Source of the DNA: Halorussus sp. MSC15.2
GTDB lineage: Archaea > Halobacteriota > Halobacteria > Halobacteriales > Haladaptataceae
Direction: 5' to 3'
Assembly: GCF_010747475.1 (NCBI RefSeq)
Contig: NZ_VSLZ01000002.1
Span: forward strand, 310,001 to 374,000
Length of the DNA stretch: 64,000 bases
Made by a program: the position numbers and the translations under genes. Under the pieces are notes generated by a model that was given only the letters and a program-made list of their open reading frames with translations, searched no databases and was not told the DNA's origin. Shown in pieces: positions 1-8,317 of the stretch (within the stretch, counting starts at the first letter, position 1; each line of letters opens with the position of its first letter).

Positions 1-75
1 CACGAGGTCGTGTTCCTCGACGGTGGTTCCGTCCGGAATCGAGAGTTCGTCCAACGGGTCCGAACCAAGCGGCAC
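1..75 (-). CDS. N-terminal fragment of an unidentified protein (runs off window)
   Basis: The minus strand opens with GTG at 75 and reads 25 codons to the window edge (MPLGSDPLDELSIPDGTTVE...), acidic and in typical haloarchaeal codon usage. A TATA-like TTTATTA lies at 99-105 on this strand, about 26 bases upstream, the spacing for a leaderless transcript beginning at the GTG. The fragment is too short to assign a family. The rest of the gene lies left of the window. Confidence 0.5.
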   Translation of the reverse strand, partial: MPLGSDPLDELSIPDGTTVEEHDLV

Positions 76-189
76 ATCGGGGCGTACCGATTCAACCCTA
101 ATAAACGTCCGTCAGACAACTGACCGAAATCCGACAGTATCCGGGGGAGTTCTGATGGGTTTTTAAATGGCGCGGTCAAACGCGGGGGT

Positions 190-387
190 ATGACGACGCT
201 CGCATTCGACGAGGACGGCGTGGACGTGGTGTACGAGGGGACGGAGTTCCGACTCTCGAAGGACCTCATCGAGGGAGCGACCGGCAAGTCCTACTTCGAC
301 GTGACCGACCACGAGGTACTCAAAATCGTCGAGAAGAACCCGGACCTGTCCGGTCAAGCCCGCCGCATCGGCGATATCATCAGGTAG
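190..387 (+). CDS. Small haloarchaeal conserved protein (DUF5800-like)
   Basis: A 65-residue acidic protein without membrane segments. It resembles the short haloarchaeal proteins I know as DUF5800; the name is from memory and the function is unknown. A TTTTAAAT box at about 160-168 sits 22-27 bases before the ATG, so the mRNA is probably leaderless. It stands alone between a minus-strand gene to the left and a small membrane protein to the right. The overlapping minus-strand frames are arginine-rich shadows. Confidence 0.7.
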   Translation: MTTLAFDEDGVDVVYEGTEFRLSKDLIEGATGKSYFDVTDHEVLKIVEKNPDLSGQARRIGDIIR

Positions 388-533
388 CGCGGTCTCCCAC
401 TCGGGAACCCGGTCGGTCCAAGCCCTCGAATCGGGAGTTCCGCCGTCTCGAATCGGAACGGCTCGCCGCCGCAAGCGGGTCGCCTGCGACGCTATCAGGT
501 AGCATTAAGGCGCAGGCGTCCCTCGGACCGACC

Positions 534-671
534 ATGAACCTGCCCGCCGACTTCGACCACCCCTCGTGGCTCACCGCGTTCGGAACGCTCGCCGGATACG
601 GCGCGATTCTGCTGGCGATGTTCGTCGTCCTGTTCCTGCTGCCCTACGCCGTGTTCGTGGCGCTCGGGTGA
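534..671 (+). CDS. 45-residue single-pass membrane protein
   Basis: ATG at 534 opens 45 codons ending in TGA at 669-671. Residues 1-15 are polar (MNLPADFDHPSW...), and residues 17-44 form one long hydrophobic helix with glycines. Codon use is GC-rich and synonymous-biased like its neighbours, and an AT-containing stretch (agcattaagg) about 30 bases upstream could be its promoter. No family is recognised. It could be a small membrane subunit or an orphan microprotein. Confidence 0.5.
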   Translation: MNLPADFDHPSWLTAFGTLAGYGAILLAMFVVLFLLPYAVFVALG

Positions 672-973
672 GGGTCGGCCGCGACCGCCGACGAGCACGG
701 GTCTGAACGAATACGTCGTGCGGACCGTTCTCCGTGCGGGGTGGAACTCGTCGTAACCCTCACGGTAGATGGGGGACGGTTTTTCTCGTGACGGAAAGCG
801 CGTGGCAACGCGATTCCCTCTCTGCTCTCGACGGGGCGGCCACTCTGCACGGAACTGCGACGTGTTGGTCGTATTTGCCGAGGTCTGTTCGACCGACAGA
901 CATAACATCGGAAACTAGAAGGTTCGAGTAGGATGTCACGACGAGACACGACACACTCGGGGAGGGAATCCCC
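672..973. other. Intergenic region holding only a candidate 14-codon leader ORF
   Basis: No convincing protein gene is seen in these roughly 300 bases; the plus-strand frame from 734 has un-haloarchaeal composition. The only item of note is the small ORF at 933-977 that runs into the start of the next gene (listed separately). Confidence 0.5.
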
Positions 974-977
974 GTGA
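933..977 (+). CDS. Candidate leader peptide coupled to the BASS transporter
   Basis: ATG at 933 encodes MSRRDTTHSGRESP and stops at TGA 975-977, which overlaps the GTG start (974) of the transporter as GTGA. A Shine-Dalgarno-like GGAGGG (961-966) lies inside this ORF, 7 bases before the downstream GTG. An AT-containing element (cataacat, about 901-908) is near the right distance for a leaderless start at 933. The layout would allow translational coupling, but the peptide may be chance. Confidence 0.3.
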   Translation: MSRRDTTHSGRESP

Positions 978-1960
978 GCGCTCTCGACACCGTTCGCCGC
1001 GTCAGTGATTTCGCGAATCGGTACTTCGTGGTCTGGGTGTTGGCGGCCTCCGGTGTAGCGCTGGCCGTCCCGTCGGCGTTCACGTGGATAGAACCGTACA
1101 TCACGCCGCTTCTGGGCGTCATCATGCTCGGGATGGGGCTGACGCTCCAACCCGACGACTTCCGGCGGTTGGTCGAACAACCGCGAGACGTCGCTATCGG
1201 GGCGGTCACGCAGTGGGTCGTCATGCCCGTGGCGGCGTACGCACTCACCGTCGCGCTGTCGCTGCCGACCGAACTCGCCATCGGCGTCGTTCTCGTCGGG
1301 GCCGCGCCGGGCGGCACCGCCTCGAACGTGATGACGTATCTCGGCAAGGGCGACGTGGCGCTCTCGGTCGCCATCACCACCGTGACCACGCTCGCCGCGC
1401 CCATCGTCATGCCGGCGTGGGTGGTCTTCCTCGCGGGCGAGCAGTTGAACGTCACCTTCGCACAGATGTTCTCCAGCATCGTGCAGGTGGTGTTCCTGCC
1501 GGTCGTCGCCGGGTTCGCGCTCCGGTACGTCCTCGACCGGGAGGCACCCGATATCGCCGAGGCCGGTCTCGACGTGTTCCCGGCGGTCAGCGTCGTCGCC
1601 ATCGTGGCCATCGTCGCGGCGGTCGTGGGTCTGAGCAAGGCGACCATCCTCACCGCGGGCGCGGCGGTCGCGGTGGCGGTGGTCGCGCACAACGCTATCG
1701 GTCTCGGTACCGGTTACGGCGTGGGACGGCTTACCGGGATGTCGGAGGACCGCACACGGACCTGCGCGTTCGAGGTCGGTCTCCAGAACAGCGGTCTCGC
1801 CGTGGCACTGGCGACTTCGTTCTTCTCGCCCGCCGCGGCGCTCCCGCCAGCGCTGTTCAGCGTCTGGCACAACGTGACCGGTCCGGCGCTGGCCTCGTAC
1901 TTCTCGCGCAACGAACCGGCGTCGAACGAGTCTGTCGCCCGCGTCCCGGGCGACGACTGA
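974..1960 (+). CDS. Bile acid:sodium symporter (BASS) family transporter
   Basis: A 328-residue membrane protein with about nine or ten hydrophobic segments. The two BASS signature regions are present: GAAPGGTASNVMTYL near residues 112-126, and EVGLQNSGLAVALA near residue 270, each with the conserved Asn/Gly/Ser residues of the crossover helices that bind Na+. Family members import bile acids, pantoate or 2-keto acids with sodium; the substrate cannot be read here. GTG at 974 is chosen because GGAGGG lies 7 bases upstream and no earlier in-frame start exists. It has no obvious operon partners. Confidence 0.9.
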   Translation: MSALDTVRRVSDFANRYFVVWVLAASGVALAVPSAFTWIEPYITPLLGVIMLGMGLTLQPDDFRRLVEQPRDVAIGAVTQWVVMPVAAYALTVALSLPTELAIGVVLVGAAPGGTASNVMTYLGKGDVALSVAITTVTTLAAPIVMPAWVVFLAGEQLNVTFAQMFSSIVQVVFLPVVAGFALRYVLDREAPDIAEAGLDVFPAVSVVAIVAIVAAVVGLSKATILTAGAAVAVAVVAHNAIGLGTGYGVGRLTGMSEDRTRTCAFEVGLQNSGLAVALATSFFSPAAALPPALFSVWHNVTGPALASYFSRNEPASNESVARVPGDD

Positions 1961-2071
1961 CCCTCGCGGTCAAGACGCTTCTCGACGGTCGCGGTCACGT
2001 GAAAATCGGTTCCGTCGTCGGTAATCGACCGGAAAACGACGAGGAGAAGCGTCGTCAGTAAGAGCGCCGAA

Positions 2072-3286
2072 TCAGGCGAACGTCTTCGAGATTTCCTCGT
2101 CCTCGTCCTCGGCGTCTATCTTCGCCTTGGCGTTCTCGAAGTCCTCCATCCGGATTTCGGTCCGGTCGTCGCGGATGGCGAACATCCCGGCCTCGGTACA
2201 GATGGCCTTGATGTCCGCGCCCGAAGCGTCCTCGGCGTCCTTGGCCAACTTGTCGAAGTCCACGTCGTCGCTGACGTTCATGTCGCGAGTGTGGATGCGG
2301 AATATCTTCTCGCGGCCTTCGAGGTTGGGCTTGGGCACTTCGATGAGACGGTCGAACCGGCCGGGGCGGAGGATGGCGCGGTCGAGCATGTCGAAGCGGT
2401 TGGTCGCGGCGATGATGCGGATGTCACCGCGCTCCTCGAAGCCGTCCATCTCGCTGAGGAGTTGCATCATCGTACGCTGGACCTCGGCGTCGCCCGAAGT
2501 CTTCGAGTCGGTGCGCTTGGCCGCGATGGCGTCGATTTCGTCGATGAAGAGCACGGCGGGTTCGTGCTGGCGAGCGACCTCGAAGAGGTCACGAACGAGT
2601 TTCGCGCCCTCGCCGATGAACTTGTGGACCAGTTCCGACCCGGCCATCTTGATGAAGGTGGCGTCGGTCTGGTTGGCGACGGCCTTCGCCAGCATCGTCT
2701 TGCCGGTCCCCGGCGGACCGTAGAGCAGGACACCGCTCGGCGGGTCGATACCGACCTCGCCGAACATCTCGGGACTCTCGAGGGGCATCTCGACCGTCTC
2801 GCGAACCTCCTTCATCTGCTCTTCGAGACCACCGATGTCCTCGTAGGTGACCTCGGGACTCTCCTCGACCTGCATGACGCGAGCGCGGACGTCGGTCTCG
2901 TTCTCCAGCGTCTTCACGATGGACAGCGAGTTGTTGACCGCGACCCGGTCGTCGGGTTCGAGGTCCTCGCGCATCTCGTCGGTCACTTCGGTGACCGCCT
3001 CTTGATTGTTGCCGTGCTGTTTGATAATGACGCCGTCGTCGGTGAGTTCCTGCACCGTGGCGACGAACAGCGGCGACTGCTTGAGTTTCTTGTTCTCGTG
3101 CGTCAGCCGTTCGAGCTTCTGCTGGTACTTGTTGTTCTCGGCGTTCGCATCCAGAAGCTTGTCACGCATCTCTTCGTTTTGCGACTCCAGAACCTCCAAC
3201 CGCTCTTGAAGGGCTTCGATTTTGTCCTGCTGGGACGCGCTCTCCTCGTCGTAGGGGAGTTCGACGTCTTCCACAGTGTCGGTCAT
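2072..3286 (-). CDS. pan: Proteasome-activating nucleotidase (PAN, AAA+ ATPase)
   Basis: A 404-residue AAA+ unfoldase that forms the regulatory cap of the archaeal 20S proteasome. Residues 17-70 are a heptad coiled coil for substrate entry, followed by an OB-fold. The AAA+ core has Walker A GPPGTGKT (about 190-197), Walker B FIDEID (about 247-252) and the arginine-finger segment RPGRFDR. The extreme C-terminus is TFA, so the usual penultimate Tyr of the HbYX proteasome-docking motif is Phe. ATG at 3286 is preferred over a GTG one codon earlier; a TATA-like CTTATGA lies about 28 bases upstream. Halophiles usually carry two PAN paralogues, and which one this is cannot be told. Confidence 0.96.
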   Translation of the reverse strand: MTDTVEDVELPYDEESASQQDKIEALQERLEVLESQNEEMRDKLLDANAENNKYQQKLERLTHENKKLKQSPLFVATVQELTDDGVIIKQHGNNQEAVTEVTDEMREDLEPDDRVAVNNSLSIVKTLENETDVRARVMQVEESPEVTYEDIGGLEEQMKEVRETVEMPLESPEMFGEVGIDPPSGVLLYGPPGTGKTMLAKAVANQTDATFIKMAGSELVHKFIGEGAKLVRDLFEVARQHEPAVLFIDEIDAIAAKRTDSKTSGDAEVQRTMMQLLSEMDGFEERGDIRIIAATNRFDMLDRAILRPGRFDRLIEVPKPNLEGREKIFRIHTRDMNVSDDVDFDKLAKDAEDASGADIKAICTEAGMFAIRDDRTEIRMEDFENAKAKIDAEDEDEEISKTFA

Positions 3287-3460
3287 CACGACGCTCTAGG
3301 TCCCACCCTCATAAGAGGCTTCGGGTGATAGTGCCTATTGCCAACTAGTGGCGCGGTTCTTGGGCGGCGTGCTCTCACGTGTCGGTGCCGAATCATGCCT
3401 TCTAGTAATATACTGGAATGGGAAATATTATTACCCTGTATCCAAAAGTGGGGGTATAGC

Positions 3461-3736
3461 ATGAGTGCGTCAGAAACTGCTCGACCCGAGGAAGGTCGCC
3501 TGACGGGGGAGAACGTGACCGAAGAGATACGCGACCTGCCGCCGAGCGCCAAACTCGTCGCCAAGGTCTTGGAGTACAACGACACGATGACCCAGAGCCA
3601 AATCGCCGAGGAGTCGCTGCTGCCCGACCGGACGGTCCGGTACGCGCTGAACCGACTGGACGACGAGGGAATCGTCACCTCCCGGTTCTCCTTCTCTGAC
3701 GCTCGGAAACGCCTCTACACCCTAGACCTCGAATAA
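3461..3736 (+). CDS. Winged-helix HTH (MarR-like) transcriptional regulator
   Basis: A 91-residue basic-acidic protein made almost wholly of a winged helix. The segment around residues 30-75 (PPSAKLVAKVLEYND, SQIAEESLLPDRTVRYAL) is the helix-turn-helix, followed by a wing with SRFSFSDARKRLY. Single-domain regulators of this type are very conserved in Halobacteria. It is divergent from the PAN gene, with about 170 bases between the two starts. An AT-rich stretch at 3423-3432 (aaatattatt) could be its TATA box. Target genes are unknown. Confidence 0.85.
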   Translation: MSASETARPEEGRLTGENVTEEIRDLPPSAKLVAKVLEYNDTMTQSQIAEESLLPDRTVRYALNRLDDEGIVTSRFSFSDARKRLYTLDLE

Positions 3737-3975
3737 ACCGCGTTACGGACCCCGACGGTCGGGAGCTTCGGGGTTATCGTACGTCGGTCTGTCGAGCGAA
3801 TGTCCGATGTTTCGCCGTTCTGTGTTACTCGATTTCGTCTTCGTACCTTCCACAGAGAAGTGTCTCCGTCTGACCACCCATCAGACGTTTCTGTCTACTG
3901 GTTCCGTTCGTCTGCATCGATACTCCGCCGTCCGCCATCCACACGCATTTCACCTCCCCACACCTACGCGACCGT
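3737..3975. other. Intergenic spacer, nothing recognised
   Basis: About 240 bases between the winged-helix gene and BolA. Open frames crossing it have poor codon bias, and I see no RNA gene or repeat. Confidence 0.4.
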
Positions 3976-4248
3976 ATGGACGCCGAAGACGTAGCCCGAC
4001 TCATCGAACGGAACCTCGAAGACGCCGACGCGACGGTCAGTCATCCGCGCGGCCCCGAAGACGAGGACCACCTCGCGGCCACCGTCGTCTCGCCCGCGTT
4101 CGAGGGCGAGCGACTCGTTCAGCAACACGAGATGGTCTACGACGCGCTCGGCGACCACATGACCGAGGACATCCACGCGCTGGAACTGACGACCTCACGC
4201 CCGAGGAGTACGCCGAGCGCGAGGAGTGACCCGCCGGGAACGACGTGA
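3976..4248 (+). pseudogene. bolA: BolA family protein with a single-base C-terminal frameshift
   Basis: The first ~73 residues (MDAEDVARLIERNLEDADATV...HMTEDIHALELTT) match the BolA fold, a small KH-like protein that partners monothiol glutaredoxins in iron-sulfur handling. After ELTT the frame runs into SRPRSTPSARSDPP and stops at 4248. One base further on, another frame encodes LTPEEYAEREE ending at TGA 4227-4229, the usual haloarchaeal BolA tail. A lost base near 4194-4196 (acctcacg where acctNcacg is expected) explains this. It is either a real C-terminal mutation or a sequencing error; the functional core is intact. Confidence 0.8.
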
Positions 4249-4455
4249 CCGCCGCCGTCCGCAACGAGGACCGTTCGCCGACCCGAGAGACCAAGGGTCC
4301 GGGCGGACGTAACGGAAGTATGGCACACCGAACGACCGACTCCCCCCGACGCGGTGGCGAGCGACTGCACAGTGCCGAACCGTTCTGCACTCCCTTCGAC
4401 GCCAGCGCCGCCGGTACAGTGACGCCTCGACTATCTCCGCCTCTCGGGACGACTC

Positions 4456-4998
4456 ATGCCGACGTTCGTTGAGCGGATTCAGACGGTCGAGGACGGTAAC
4501 GTCGCCGAGTTCGGCCGACAGTTGGCCGACCGCATCGAGACGCTCGGCGACGCGCTCGAACTGCTCGAAGAGTGGACCGAAGCGAGTCGTGAGACCCGCG
4601 CCGAACTCTCTTCGAAGTACGACACGGCCAAGACCCTCGCCAGAGACGAGATTCGAGACGCCACCGACGAGGACGCCGACAGCCTCCCGGCCGAGGACCT
4701 GCTCGACCACCCCGCAGTGAACGACCAGACGAAACAGCGACTCCGCGAGTACAGCACGAAGCTCTTCGTCTACGTGAACGAGGAGCAGTCCTACGGCGAA
4801 GCGCGCACGGAAGTCGTCCGGTCGCTCGACGCCGAACTCGACCTCTACAAGCATCTACTGCCGGAACTACAGAGCGGAGCGACTAGCGTGGCGGACGCCC
4901 AGCAGAAGATAGCGCGGTTCGCGCGCGAGGATATCGGCCCGCCGAACCGGACCGCCGCGGACGTACTCCTCGAATCGGCAGTCGAGACCGACGAGTGA
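4456..4998 (+). CDS. Haloarchaeal helical protein of unknown function
   Basis: A 180-residue, strongly acidic, soluble, all-helical protein (MPTFVERIQTVEDGNVAEFG...). The helix at residues 15-65 has heptad character and could be a coiled coil. No catalytic motif, signal peptide or membrane segment is visible, and I do not recognise the family. Codon usage marks it as a real gene, and the opposite-strand frame of similar length is its shadow. It is monocistronic and convergent with the sugar-transport operon. Confidence 0.7.
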   Translation: MPTFVERIQTVEDGNVAEFGRQLADRIETLGDALELLEEWTEASRETRAELSSKYDTAKTLARDEIRDATDEDADSLPAEDLLDHPAVNDQTKQRLREYSTKLFVYVNEEQSYGEARTEVVRSLDAELDLYKHLLPELQSGATSVADAQQKIARFAREDIGPPNRTAADVLLESAVETDE

Positions 4999-5020
4999 AA
5001 AAGAGTCGAGTGAACCGCGG

Positions 5021-6184
5021 TTAGAAGTTCGCCTGTGCGACTTCGGTCCGCTCTAACTCGCGGTTGTGCAACGCCTCACCCGTGTCGCGGTCGAAGACGT
5101 GAATCGCCTCCTCGGGGATTCGCGCGACGACTTCCTGTCCGCTCTCGACGTTCCGCATCCCGGAGACGGTGGCGATGAACGTCTCTACGTCGTCGTCCGG
5201 TGACTCCCCGCCGACTGCGCTGGAGAACGACAGGTAGACGTTGTTCTCGTTGCCCATCGGTTCGACGACGTCCACCTGCGTCCGGAAGTCGTGGGGACCG
5301 TCGCCCTCGCCGACGAGTTCGATGTCCTCGGGTCGGATGCCGAGGACGAGTCGGTCGTGGCCCTCCACGTCGGCGAGAACGTCGTCCGAGAGGGCGTACT
5401 CGAACTCCTCGGCGACGAGGCTGTCGCCCTCCAGGTCCACGTCGAAGAAGTTCATCGACGGTTCGCCGATGAACCCCGCGACGAAGACGTTCTCCGGTTC
5501 GTGGTAACACTCCAGCGGCGTACCGACCTGCTGGAGTTCGCCGTCGTTGAGGATGGCGATGCGGTCGCCCATGGTCATCGCCTCTGTCTGGTCGTGAGTG
5601 ACGTACATCGTCGTCACGTCCAGTTCCTCCTGTAACCGCTGGAGTTCCGTCCGCATCTGTGAGCGGAGTTTCGCGTCCAGATTCGAGAGGGGTTCGTCCA
5701 TCAGGAACACCTCGGGGTCGCGCACGATGGCGCGTCCGAGGGCGACCCGCTGTTGCTGACCGCCCGACAACTCGCCGGGTTTGCGGTCGAGCAACTCGGC
5801 GATGCCCATCATCGCGGCGGTCTGCTCGACCTGCGCGGCGATTTCGTCGTCGGGCATGTCGGTGGACTCCTCCAGCCCGAAGCTCATGTTCTCCCGCACG
5901 GTCATGTGGGGGTAGAGCGCGTACGACTGGAACACCATGGCGATGTCCCTCGCCGTCGGCGGTTCGTTGGTAATCGAGTGACCGCCGAGTCGGATGTCGC
6001 CCTGCGAGACCGTCTCCAGTCCGGCGACCATCCTGAGCGTCGTGGACTTGCCACAGCCCGAGGGACCGACCAGCACGAGGAACTCGCCGTCCTCGATTTC
6101 GACGGTGGCGTCGTTGACCGCGACGATACGGTCGCCGCCGTCGTCGAACCACTTCGTTACCCCGTCTAGGGTCAGTTCCGCCAT
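5021..6184 (-). CDS. CUT1 sugar ABC transporter, ATP-binding protein
   Basis: A 387-residue MalK/UgpC-type ATPase that powers the adjacent permeases. Visible motifs are Walker A GPSGCGKST (40-48), Q-loop VFQSYAL, signature LSGGQQQR (139-146), Walker B MDEPLSNLD (162-170) and switch His in VTHDQTEA (about 197). The remaining ~150 residues form the OB/TOBE domains typical of CUT1 ATPases. ATG at 6184 (MAELTLDGV) is used; upstream in-frame codons are non-coding. It is the last gene of a four-gene minus-strand operon (binding protein, two permeases, ATPase). Confidence 0.93.
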   Translation of the reverse strand: MAELTLDGVTKWFDDGGDRIVAVNDATVEIEDGEFLVLVGPSGCGKSTTLRMVAGLETVSQGDIRLGGHSITNEPPTARDIAMVFQSYALYPHMTVRENMSFGLEESTDMPDDEIAAQVEQTAAMMGIAELLDRKPGELSGGQQQRVALGRAIVRDPEVFLMDEPLSNLDAKLRSQMRTELQRLQEELDVTTMYVTHDQTEAMTMGDRIAILNDGELQQVGTPLECYHEPENVFVAGFIGEPSMNFFDVDLEGDSLVAEEFEYALSDDVLADVEGHDRLVLGIRPEDIELVGEGDGPHDFRTQVDVVEPMGNENNVYLSFSSAVGGESPDDDVETFIATVSGMRNVESGQEVVARIPEEAIHVFDRDTGEALHNRELERTEVAQANF

Positions 6185-6233
6185 CGTTCCGTCCTCCGTT
6201 GTAGAGTAGTGTAAAGCTTTGTTACGTGCATTG

Positions 6234-7175
6234 CTACGTTTCTCCCGCGACTCCTTTCGCGAACTGTTCGCCAAACATGACGTACACCAGCAGCGTCGGC
6301 AGGGCCGCGACGAACGCGCCCGCCATCTGCGTGTTGAACGACTCCACGATACCGCCCGTGAGGCTGTTGAGTGCGATAGTCACCGGGGCGGCCGCGCCGC
6401 CGCCCGACGGCAGGATGACCAGCGCGAACAGCAGGTCGTTCCATATCTGGGTGAACTGGTAGATGAGCGTCACCGCGAACATCGGCTTCGAGAGCGGCAG
6501 GACGATGTTGCGGTAGATGCTGAACACGCTGGCACCGTCGAGTCTCGCCGCCTCTATCATGTCGTCCGAGAGCGACCGGTAGTACCCCCGGAACAGCAGG
6601 AACGTGATGGGAATCCCGTACGCGACGTGTGTCACGATGAGGTTGATGATGCTCGCGTAGTGGTCGTGCATCAGCGGGAGTCCCCAGAGGAACGACAGCA
6701 GTTCCTGCGTGTTCACGATGGCGTAGAGCCTCGACAGCGGCACTAGCACCGCCTGATACGGGATGAAGATGCCCGCGACGAACAGCGCGACCAGCGGCAT
6801 CTGGTACTTCCAGTCGATGGTCGTCAGTCCGTACGCGGCGATGCTCCCGAGACCCGCCGAGAGGACGGTTCCCGGAATCGCCAGCAGGAGGCTGTTTATC
6901 AGCGCGCCGGACATCGCGTCGAACGCTATCTGCCACGGTTCGAACGTGAACCCGCCGAAGATGGGCGGGAGGAACGGGACCGTCCGGTTGAACGCTTCGG
7001 TCGTCTTGAAGGCGGTCATCAGCCCCGCTTCCAGCGGTGCGAGGTAGAACCCGACCAGACCGGCGAGAACGGCGTAGAGCGCCACTCTGTTTCGGTCGGT
7101 CTCTCGCATCGCACGCTCGATTCGCTCCCTGCGCGTGTGGTCCTCCGGATTCGGATTGGCTGGCGGACTGCTCAT
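6234..7175 (-). CDS. CUT1 sugar ABC transporter permease (MalG-like)
   Basis: A 313-residue inner-membrane permease with six transmembrane segments. The EAA loop that docks on the ATPase is EAARLDGASVFSIYRNIVLP, in the last third. The N-terminus (residues 1-35) is cytoplasmic and polar. Its ATG overlaps the stop of the upstream permease by four bases (ATGA at 7172-7175), so the two are translationally coupled. Together with the MalF-like partner it forms the heterodimeric channel. Confidence 0.92.
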   Translation of the reverse strand: MSSPPANPNPEDHTRRERIERAMRETDRNRVALYAVLAGLVGFYLAPLEAGLMTAFKTTEAFNRTVPFLPPIFGGFTFEPWQIAFDAMSGALINSLLLAIPGTVLSAGLGSIAAYGLTTIDWKYQMPLVALFVAGIFIPYQAVLVPLSRLYAIVNTQELLSFLWGLPLMHDHYASIINLIVTHVAYGIPITFLLFRGYYRSLSDDMIEAARLDGASVFSIYRNIVLPLSKPMFAVTLIYQFTQIWNDLLFALVILPSGGGAAAPVTIALNSLTGGIVESFNTQMAGAFVAALPTLLVYVMFGEQFAKGVAGET

Positions 7176-8290
7176 AGCTCACCTCGTCGGTATTCGCTGT
7201 AGAGGTACGGTGTCACCACGGCCAGCGCCATGCCGAACAGCACGATGGCGATGGCGGACCCGTACGCCCAGTTGTTCGACCCGAACGCCTCCCGGAACAT
7301 CAGCGTCGCGAGGATGTCCGCGGCCGGACCGGGGTTGTTGCCGAACATCACGTAGAGGAAGTCGAACGCCTTGAGCGCGAACACCATCAGCACCACCGCG
7401 GCGCTCATGGTGGACGCGCGAAGTTGCGGCAGGATGACTCGCCAGTACATCTTGACGGTACTCGCACCGTCCACCTTCGCGGCCTCGTAGTGAGAGGTCG
7501 GAATCGCGCGGAGTCCCGCGAGGTACACGACCATCGCGTACCCCGAGAACTGCCAGATGAGCGCGAAGATGACTGCCGCCAACTTGGTGTCGGGGTTCGA
7601 AATCCACTGCATCGTCAGGAAGTCGAGACCGAACTGGCGGAGCGTGACGTTTACCAACCCGATTTCCGGGTTGTACATCCACGCCCAGAACTTCGCCGTC
7701 ACGACGAACGACAGGCTCATCGGCAGCAGATAGATTGTTCTGAAGGTGTTCTCGAACCGAATCTCTTGGTCCACGAGGATGGCCAGCAGCAGGCCGACGA
7801 GCAGGCAGACCGCGGTGAACGCCACCAACAGGACCAGCGTGTTCTGGGCCGCGGTCCAGAACGACGGGTCCGAGAACGCCTGACGGTACATCTCGAGGTC
7901 GAACTCCGAAATCGCGTACTCCGGCAGCAGTAGCCCCTCGAAGTCGGTCAGCGAGATGACGAGGTTCCACCCGATAGCTCCGTAGACGAAGAAACCCATC
8001 AACAGGAACGGCGGCAACCAGAACGGTAACGACTGGACGAAGTCGCTCGACAGGAGCGACCGCCCGGTCCGTGACTCGGATTCGGTCGGTTCGCCGCTGA
8101 CGGTCGCTCCGCCGTCGGTGCGAAGCGCCGACGAACCGCCGGAATCCGCGGTCTGCTCGCCGCCTCCGGGATTGCGTTCTGACGAGGGTCGCGGACCGTG
8201 AGTCGGCTCACCGCCGTCCGTCCGAGGCTCCCCGCTCGTATCGTTTTCTCCGGGGGTTGTCCGTCGGAGTACGTCTCTGAGTCGTTGCAT
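7172..8290 (-). CDS. CUT1 sugar ABC transporter permease (MalF-like)
   Basis: A 372-residue permease with an unusually long polar N-terminal extension of about 90 residues (low-complexity, rich in Gly, Ser and Thr) before the first transmembrane helix near SLPFWLPPFLLMGFF. The EAA loop is EAAKVDGASTVKMYWRVILP. The extension is acidic and charged, as common in haloarchaeal permeases, and is probably cytoplasmic. The gene follows the binding-protein gene by 27 bases and overlaps the next permease by four. Confidence 0.92.
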   Translation of the reverse strand: MQRLRDVLRRTTPGENDTSGEPRTDGGEPTHGPRPSSERNPGGGEQTADSGGSSALRTDGGATVSGEPTESESRTGRSLLSSDFVQSLPFWLPPFLLMGFFVYGAIGWNLVISLTDFEGLLLPEYAISEFDLEMYRQAFSDPSFWTAAQNTLVLLVAFTAVCLLVGLLLAILVDQEIRFENTFRTIYLLPMSLSFVVTAKFWAWMYNPEIGLVNVTLRQFGLDFLTMQWISNPDTKLAAVIFALIWQFSGYAMVVYLAGLRAIPTSHYEAAKVDGASTVKMYWRVILPQLRASTMSAAVVLMVFALKAFDFLYVMFGNNPGPAADILATLMFREAFGSNNWAYGSAIAIVLFGMALAVVTPYLYSEYRRGEL

Positions 8291-8317
8291 GTGAAAAAGG
8301 GACAGTTGAGGCTTCCT

